From NCBI GenBank assembly GCA_019348445.1, contig JAHWJK010000039.1:2685-13500 (forward strand): DNA of 10,816 nucleotides, read 5' to 3'. Shown one piece after another: positions 6,198 to 10,816 of this stretch. Within the stretch, counting starts at the first letter, position 1. Each line of letters starts with the position of its first letter. Made by a program: the position numbers and the translations under genes. The notes beneath the pieces were generated by a model. It saw nothing but the letters and a program-made list of their open reading frames with translations, had not been told where the DNA came from and did not search any database. Origin of the DNA: Actinomycetota bacterium. GTDB taxonomy: Bacteria; Actinomycetota; CADDZG01; WHSQ01.

Positions 6198-6670
6198 GCG
6201 AGATCGAGGGCGAGCCGAACCGCCTCAGCGGCGTCTTGCGCGACGCGGATCGCGTCGGAAACCTCTCCATGTTTCGCCAGCTGCCACGTGTCGATACCGA
6301 CGACGGGTTTGCCGATACGAAGGGCGAACGCGAGTTCCGAGAGCGTGCCGAACTCCCCCTCGACCGCGATCACGACGTCCGCAGCGTGGACGATCAGCAT
6401 GTTGCGCATCTCGCCCATGCCGGTGGGTAAAGCGATGTCTACGTGATCGTTCTCGGTCCCGCGCTCCGCATTCGGGAGGAATCCGATCGTCGTGCCTCCG
6501 GCCTCCTTCGCCCCGCGGCATGCCGCTTCCATGACTCCACTGCGTCCACCGCAGAGGAGGAACGCACCCGCGCGCGCGACGTCGCGTCCGACGGCCTCGG
6601 CGATCTCACACACCTCTTCGGTGGCATCTGATCCACCGATGATCGCGACGTACAGCTTTCGTTCGCCCAC
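6194..6670 (-). CDS. LOG-like / TIGR00725 family Rossmann-fold protein
   Basis: Nucleotide-binding protein of the LOG/TIGR00725 group. LOG members are phosphoribohydrolases that release a base from nucleoside monophosphates; the activity of TIGR00725 proteins is not established. From GTG 6670 it is 158 aa, the usual size. Visible motifs are YVAIIGGS (7-14), CGGRSGVMEAA (40-50), GEMRN with R89, and GEFGTLSE (105-112), followed by GKPVVGI. The canonical LOG motif PGGxGTxxE is altered here: P and the second G are replaced by E104 and E106, so I would not call it a cytokinin-activating enzyme. The frame is open to 6751, but the extra 27 residues are arginine-rich and lie inside the upstream gene. 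The start overlaps the HD-GYP gene's stop by one base (TAGTG) with no Shine-Dalgarno, so coupling is likely. Its stop overlaps that of the converging M15 peptidase gene. Confidence 0.88.
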   Translation of the reverse strand: MGERKLYVAIIGGSDATEEVCEIAEAVGRDVARAGAFLLCGGRSGVMEAACRGAKEAGGTTIGFLPNAERGTENDHVDIALPTGMGEMRNMLIVHAADVVIAVEGEFGTLSELAFALRIGKPVVGIDTWQLAKHGEVSDAIRVAQDAAEAVRLALDLA

Positions 6671-7812
6671 TACGTGGCGTAACGGACGAATCGCTCGTGA
6701 AGATCTTCGAGGCCGACGCTGCGCACGACCTCGACCAACAACAGCGCACACCGCGGATCGAGTTGCGTTCCCGCCACCCCCGCTAGCTCATCGAGTGCTT
6801 GATCGATCGATAGAGCCTTTCGGTACGGGCGATCGGTGGTCATAGCGTCGAACGCGTCGCAGACCGCGACGATGCGCGCCGCCAACGGGATCGCATCGCC
6901 GCGGAGACCCGACGGGTAACCGCTCCCGTCCCATCGCTCGTGGTGATACATCACGACGTCCAGTGCGGGAGCGAGGAAATCGATGCCGCGCAGCATCCGA
7001 ACGCCGATCTCAGGATGTCGCCGCATGATGTCCCACTCGGCCTCATTCAGGGGACCGGGCTTCTGCAGGATCGAGTCGGCGATGCCTATCTTGCCGACGT
7101 CGTGCAGCAGCGCGCCGAAGTGCACCGCATCACGAACGTGCCGGGGAACGCGCAGCGCCAGCGCGATGGCCGTAGCCAGATCGCGGATCCGTCCGGTGTG
7201 CGCTTGTGTGTAGGGATCGCGCGCCTCGAGCGCAGAGGTAAGCGCTTCTATCGTCTTCGTGTAGTGCTCCTCGAGCTTCGTCGCCGTGCGGATGCGTGCG
7301 TAGCTGTTCGTAGCGAACTCGACCAGGAGTCGGACGTGCTCGGGATCGTCGGCTCGGAAGGGACGATCCTCGATCCGATAAGCCTCGACTGTCCCCTTGA
7401 CCTCGTCTTCGATCATGAAGCCGAGGATCAACAACCTGGAGTAGCCCTGCTCGGCAAGAAACGCTCGCTCCTCGGGAGACGCACTTGGATCGCTAGTCGA
7501 GACCTCTACGGTTTCGAGAGCTTCGATCGCGGCCTTCGTAGCAGGAAAGTCGTCGAGCACGTACTCCTGCGCAAGCGTATTGAGCTCGGCCGGAGGTACG
7601 ACGCTCGCGGCGACATCGCGTAAGACATTGCGGTCCTCGTCGAGGCACGACACCAAACACGCGTCGACTTTGAGTGTGTTCATCACCGAGCGGGCCAGGC
7701 CTTCGTAGAGATCGTCGATCGTGACGGCCTCGCGCATCGGGAGGAGGTCGATGATGAGCTCGGACAGACGCCTCTCTTGCGTGTGCGCGGTGACGTCGGA
7801 TCGGTTCGTCAT
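6670..7812 (-). CDS. GAF–HD-GYP domain protein, probable cyclic-di-GMP phosphodiesterase
   Basis: Likely hydrolyses cyclic-di-GMP (or a related cyclic dinucleotide) under control of a sensory domain. The 380-aa protein has an N-terminal GAF-like domain at about residues 30-175 and a complete HD-GYP domain at about 185-380. The metal and signature residues are present: H205 in AHTGR, H237-D238 and K241 in HDVGKIGI, H266 in HPEIG, H290-H291-E292, the GYP triplet at 298-300, and D319 in VCDAFDAM. There is no membrane segment or signal peptide, so it is cytoplasmic, and no GGDEF domain is attached. The ATG is 2 nt after the hemW stop, and the gene overlaps the LOG-like gene by one base, so it belongs to the lepA-hemW transcription unit. 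The ligand of the GAF domain cannot be read from the sequence. Confidence 0.95.
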   Translation of the reverse strand: MTNRSDVTAHTQERRLSELIIDLLPMREAVTIDDLYEGLARSVMNTLKVDACLVSCLDEDRNVLRDVAASVVPPAELNTLAQEYVLDDFPATKAAIEALETVEVSTSDPSASPEERAFLAEQGYSRLLILGFMIEDEVKGTVEAYRIEDRPFRADDPEHVRLLVEFATNSYARIRTATKLEEHYTKTIEALTSALEARDPYTQAHTGRIRDLATAIALALRVPRHVRDAVHFGALLHDVGKIGIADSILQKPGPLNEAEWDIMRRHPEIGVRMLRGIDFLAPALDVVMYHHERWDGSGYPSGLRGDAIPLAARIVAVCDAFDAMTTDRPYRKALSIDQALDELAGVAGTQLDPRCALLLVEVVRSVGLEDLHERFVRYAT

Positions 7813-7814
7813 CG

Positions 7815-8990
7815 TTACAACAACCGCGCCGCGACTTCGTTACCGAGAAGCGTCCCGTACGTCGTCACTCGGATGCGACCGCCGCTCGCTTCGACGAGTC
7901 CCTCCTTTACCAGTGATGCGATGTCTTCCTCTCGCGCCCGCAGAGACCACGGCCCGAATCGCTCTACGAACGCGGCACGCTCTACGCCGGACGTCAGTCG
8001 CAATCCCAGCATCAGCGCTTCACCGGCGCGTTGATCGGCGCTCAACTCTTCGGAGCCGGCGACGGTCGAAGTCCCCGCCGCAGACGCCGCGACGTAGTCG
8101 CGTGGGAGTCGCAGGGACCACCAGCGTCTCCCGGCCACGTGCGAATGCGCGCCGGCCCCGAAACCGACGTAATCACCCGCCGACCAGTACAGCACGTTGT
8201 GGCGCGATGCTCGGTGTGGCCTACTCCAGTTCGACACCTCGTAGCGCTCGTAGCCCGCTGCCGCCAAGATGTCGCTCGCGATGCGATGCCTCTCCGCCTG
8301 GGTGTCCGGGTCCACATCGGGGACGCGGCCGCTCGCGACGAGCGTGTGTAACGGCGTCCCTTCCTCCACCGTCAAGGCATAGGCCGAGACGTGATCGGGA
8401 CCGGCGTCGATGACACCTCGCAGAGACATAACCCAGTCGTCGGGGCGTTCCCACGGCGATCCGTAGATGAGATCGGCATTGACATCGTCGAATGCCGCCT
8501 CCCGCGCGGCGCGGAGTGCTTGCACCGCGCGCTCCGACGAGTGCGTGCGACCCAATCGCTGCAGCACGCCGGGTGAGAGCGACTGGACCCCCACCGACAA
8601 CCGATTGAAGCCTGCGTGCACCAGCTCGCGCAGATACGCGACGTCGACGGTTTCCGGGTTGGCTTCCGCAGTGATCTCGGCGTCGGTCGCGATACCGAAG
8701 CGGGCGCCGATGGCCTCGAGGATCCGTGCGAGCTGGTGTGGCGTCAGCAGCGTCGGAGTACCGCCACCGAAGAAGACCGACGTCACCGAACGGCCGACGC
8801 GCTCGTCGCGCTCGATGTCTGCGATAACGGCATCGACATAGGGCGCGCGCAATGTCTCGAGACCCTCGTAGGTGTTGAAATCGCAGTAGTGACAGCGGTG
8901 GAGGCAGAACGGGATGTGGACGTAGATCCCGAACCCGGGATGGCTCTGCCAGGTCCCGTCGCGCCCGCCGAGCTCTGTCGCGGTGATCAT
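7815..8990 (-). CDS. hemW: Heme chaperone HemW (radical SAM, formerly annotated as HemN-like)
   Basis: Radical-SAM family protein that binds heme and passes it to haem proteins; formerly misannotated as oxygen-independent coproporphyrinogen III oxidase. The 391-aa protein has the CxxxCxxC cluster motif at C29, C33 and C36, inside IPFCLHRCHYCDFNT. The residue after the cluster is D-F, without the additional Cys of true HemN, which supports HemW. GGGTP at 75-79 is the SAM-binding segment, and VGVQSL and DLIYGSPWE are further family blocks. The C-terminus has the HemN_C-type region (LMLGLRLTSGVE … VKEGLVE). The ATG overlaps the lepA stop as ATGA, and GAAGGAA (8999-9005, minus strand) sits 8 nt upstream as a good ribosome binding site. 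lepA–hemW is a conserved pair in actinobacteria and Firmicutes. Confidence 0.96.
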   Translation of the reverse strand: MITATELGGRDGTWQSHPGFGIYVHIPFCLHRCHYCDFNTYEGLETLRAPYVDAVIADIERDERVGRSVTSVFFGGGTPTLLTPHQLARILEAIGARFGIATDAEITAEANPETVDVAYLRELVHAGFNRLSVGVQSLSPGVLQRLGRTHSSERAVQALRAAREAAFDDVNADLIYGSPWERPDDWVMSLRGVIDAGPDHVSAYALTVEEGTPLHTLVASGRVPDVDPDTQAERHRIASDILAAAGYERYEVSNWSRPHRASRHNVLYWSAGDYVGFGAGAHSHVAGRRWWSLRLPRDYVAASAAGTSTVAGSEELSADQRAGEALMLGLRLTSGVERAAFVERFGPWSLRAREEDIASLVKEGLVEASGGRIRVTTYGTLLGNEVAARLL

Positions 8991-10807
8991 TTCGCCGGTT
9001 CCTTCACGTCTTGGTCGACGCGCAGTGCTTCGATGAAAGCAGTCTGGGGTACCTCGACGGAACCGATCTGCTTCATCTTCTTCTTTCCTTCTTTCTGTTT
9101 CTCGAGCAGCTTGCGTTTACGCGACACGTCTCCGCCGTAGCACTTCGCGATCACATCTTTACGCTTGGCTTTGACGGTCTCCCTCGCAATCACCCGCGAA
9201 CCGATCGCAGCTTGGATCGGAACATCGAACATCTGCCGGGGGATCAGCTTGCGCAGCCGTTCCGTCATCGTCTTCCCGTAGTCGTACGCCTTGTCGCGGT
9301 GAACGATCGTCGAGAACGCATCGACCGGCTGCTGGTTGAGGAGGACGTCGACCTTCACGAGGTTCGACGGGTACATCCCGATGGCTTCGTAGTCGAGCGA
9401 CGCATAACCCTTCGTACGCGACTTCAACTGATCGAAGAAGTCGAAGATGATCTCGCCGAGCGGCATGTGGTAGCGGATCTCTACGCGCTCGGGCGACAGG
9501 TAATGCATCTCCTTGAGCTCACCGCGGCGCTCCTGACAGAGCTGCATGACGGTCCCCGTGAACTCCGACGGCGTCACGACCATCACCGATACGTACGGCT
9601 CGTAGACGGCCTCGATCTTGCTCGGGTCCGGCATGCCCGTCGGATTGCGAACCTGGATCTTCGTGTGGTCGGCGAGCTCGATCTCGTAACCCACTGACGG
9701 AGCCGTCGCGATCAGCGACAGGTCGAACTCGCGTTCCAGACGCTCCCGCACGATCTCCATGTGCAGGAGCCCCAGGAAGCCGCACCGGAAGCCGAAGCCG
9801 AGGGCACCGGAGGACTCCGGTTCGTATGCGAGCGCGGCGTCGTTCAGCTTGAGTTTCTCCAGAGCGTCGCGGAGCAGCGGGAAGTCGTCCCCCTCCACCG
9901 GATAGATCCCTGCGAACACCATCGGCTTCGGCTCGCGGTAGCCGGGAAGTGGATCGTCTGCTCCGTTGTCTCTGGACGTGACGGTGTCGCCGACCTTCGC
10001 CAGGCTCACGTCTTTGATCCCTGCGATGAGATAACCGACCTCGCCGGTTTCCAGCGCGTCGACCGCCTGCTGATCGGGGGCCATGACGCCGATCTCGTCG
10101 GCCTCCGCCGTCAGCTCTTGAGCCATGAACCGGATCGGCTGGCGCGATGTCAGCTTCCCGTCGACCACGCGGAGGTAGGCGACGACCCCGCGGTATGAGT
10201 CGTAGACGGAGTCGAAGACGAGGGCGCGCAACGGAGCATCCGGATCACCTTTCGGTGGAGGGACCTTCTCGACGATCGCCTCCAGGAGCTGGGGAACGCC
10301 CTCACCCGTCTTCGCAGAGATGCGGAAGACATCACCAACGTCGCAGCCGATCAGTTGAGCGATCTCTTGCGCATACGCGTCCGGCTGCGCGGCCGGGAGA
10401 TCGATCTTGTTCAAGACCGGGATGATCTCGAGCCCAGCATCGACGGCGAGATACAGGTTCGTCAGCGTTTGGGCTTCGATCCCTTGGGCCGCGTCAACGA
10501 GCAGGAGTACCCCGTCGCACGCGGCAAGGGACCTAGAGACCTCGTAGCCGAAGTCGACGTGACCCGGCGTATCGATCAGGTTGAGCTCGTAAGTCTCACC
10601 GTCGCCTGCCGTGTAGCTCATCCGAACCGCCGCCGCTTTGATAGTGATCCCGCGCTCGCGCTCGAGGTCCATCCGGTCGAGGAACTGCTCGCGCATGTCC
10701 CTCTCCTGGACGGTGCCCGTCAGCTGGAGGAGGCGATCGGACAGCGTGCTCTTTCCGTGATCGATGTGCGCGATGACGGCGATGGCACGTTGATGTGCTT
10801 GATCCAC
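8987..10807 (-). CDS. lepA: Elongation factor 4 (LepA), ribosome back-translocase GTPase
   Basis: Translational GTPase that binds post-translocation ribosomes and can drive back-translocation. The full 606-aa length matches the family. GTPase motifs are all present: G1 AHIDHGKST (13-21), G2 RGITI (52-56), G3 DTPGH (79-83), G4 NKID (133-136) and G5 SAK (164-166). The middle contains the LepA-typical GFRCGFLGLLHMEIV block of the EF-G-like domain. The C-terminal domain unique to LepA (NQQPVDAFSTIVHRDKAY … CYGGDVSRKRKLLEKQKEGKKKMK) is complete, so this is neither EF-G nor TypA. The start is GTG at 10807; an in-frame TAG at 10813-10811 excludes anything further upstream. Only 9 bases upstream lie in the window, so its promoter is not visible. 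It is the first visible gene of the minus-strand run lepA–hemW–HD-GYP–LOG. Confidence 0.98.
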   Translation of the reverse strand: MDQAHQRAIAVIAHIDHGKSTLSDRLLQLTGTVQERDMREQFLDRMDLERERGITIKAAAVRMSYTAGDGETYELNLIDTPGHVDFGYEVSRSLAACDGVLLLVDAAQGIEAQTLTNLYLAVDAGLEIIPVLNKIDLPAAQPDAYAQEIAQLIGCDVGDVFRISAKTGEGVPQLLEAIVEKVPPPKGDPDAPLRALVFDSVYDSYRGVVAYLRVVDGKLTSRQPIRFMAQELTAEADEIGVMAPDQQAVDALETGEVGYLIAGIKDVSLAKVGDTVTSRDNGADDPLPGYREPKPMVFAGIYPVEGDDFPLLRDALEKLKLNDAALAYEPESSGALGFGFRCGFLGLLHMEIVRERLEREFDLSLIATAPSVGYEIELADHTKIQVRNPTGMPDPSKIEAVYEPYVSVMVVTPSEFTGTVMQLCQERRGELKEMHYLSPERVEIRYHMPLGEIIFDFFDQLKSRTKGYASLDYEAIGMYPSNLVKVDVLLNQQPVDAFSTIVHRDKAYDYGKTMTERLRKLIPRQMFDVPIQAAIGSRVIARETVKAKRKDVIAKCYGGDVSRKRKLLEKQKEGKKKMKQIGSVEVPQTAFIEALRVDQDVKEPAK

Positions 10808-10816
10808 GGCCTAAAC

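Noticed and set aside
6671..6751. 27-residue N-terminal extension of the LOG-like protein
   Set aside because: Arg-rich, lies inside the HD-GYP coding end, and family proteins start near the YVAIIGGS strand; GTG 6670 fits better.
6940..7623. 227-codon plus-strand frame opposite the HD-GYP gene
   Set aside because: HD-GYP motifs on the minus strand are intact; this frame only mirrors their codons.
9011..9697. 228-codon plus-strand frame opposite lepA
   Set aside because: Lies wholly within the conserved LepA C-terminal coding region on the minus strand.

Overview
The window is GC-rich, densely packed bacterial chromosome with very short or overlapping gene junctions and many GTG starts. The order lepA–hemW … hrcA–dnaJ, a CIRCE operator in front of hrcA, and the residue style of LepA, HrcA and the DnaJ2-like protein all fit an actinobacterium. 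I cannot name a genus; a poorly sampled or metagenomic actinobacterial lineage is my inference. I see no tRNA, rRNA, CRISPR array, insertion sequence or phage gene.

Layout. Right block (minus strand, 10807→6194): lepA (EF4 translation GTPase), hemW (radical-SAM heme chaperone), a GAF–HD-GYP cyclic-di-GMP phosphodiesterase, and a small LOG-like/TIGR00725 Rossmann protein. Junctions are 4-nt overlap, 2-nt gap and 1-nt overlap, so they look like one operon. Middle block (plus strand, 2550→6197): an ECF sigma factor, a large membrane-anchored zinc anti-sigma factor, and a secreted M15 peptidase, again coupled by overlaps (11 nt and 4 nt). An ECF-type promoter (GAACTT-N16-GTCGAA) precedes the sigma gene, which suggests autoregulation. 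Left block (minus strand, 2502→15): a small multi-CxxC zinc-ribbon protein, then hrcA and dnaJ behind a perfect CIRCE element.

How the parts may work together. The left block is a classic heat-shock circuit: HrcA represses its own operon through CIRCE, and DnaJ is made when repression lifts. The middle block looks like an envelope-stress circuit. The anti-sigma protein combines a cytoplasmic zinc anti-sigma domain (RseA-like role), one membrane helix, and a long exported part that resembles the LolA/RseB fold followed by two DUF4367/RseB-C-like modules. Sensor and anti-sigma would thus be in one chain. The third gene joins a region resembling the MacB/FtsX periplasmic core domain to an M15 D-Ala-D-Ala carboxypeptidase-type domain, so the output or feedback of the circuit is probably cell-wall related. 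This three-gene module is the most interesting part of the window. The plus-strand block sits between lepA–hemW and hrcA–dnaJ, which are often closer neighbours in actinobacteria.
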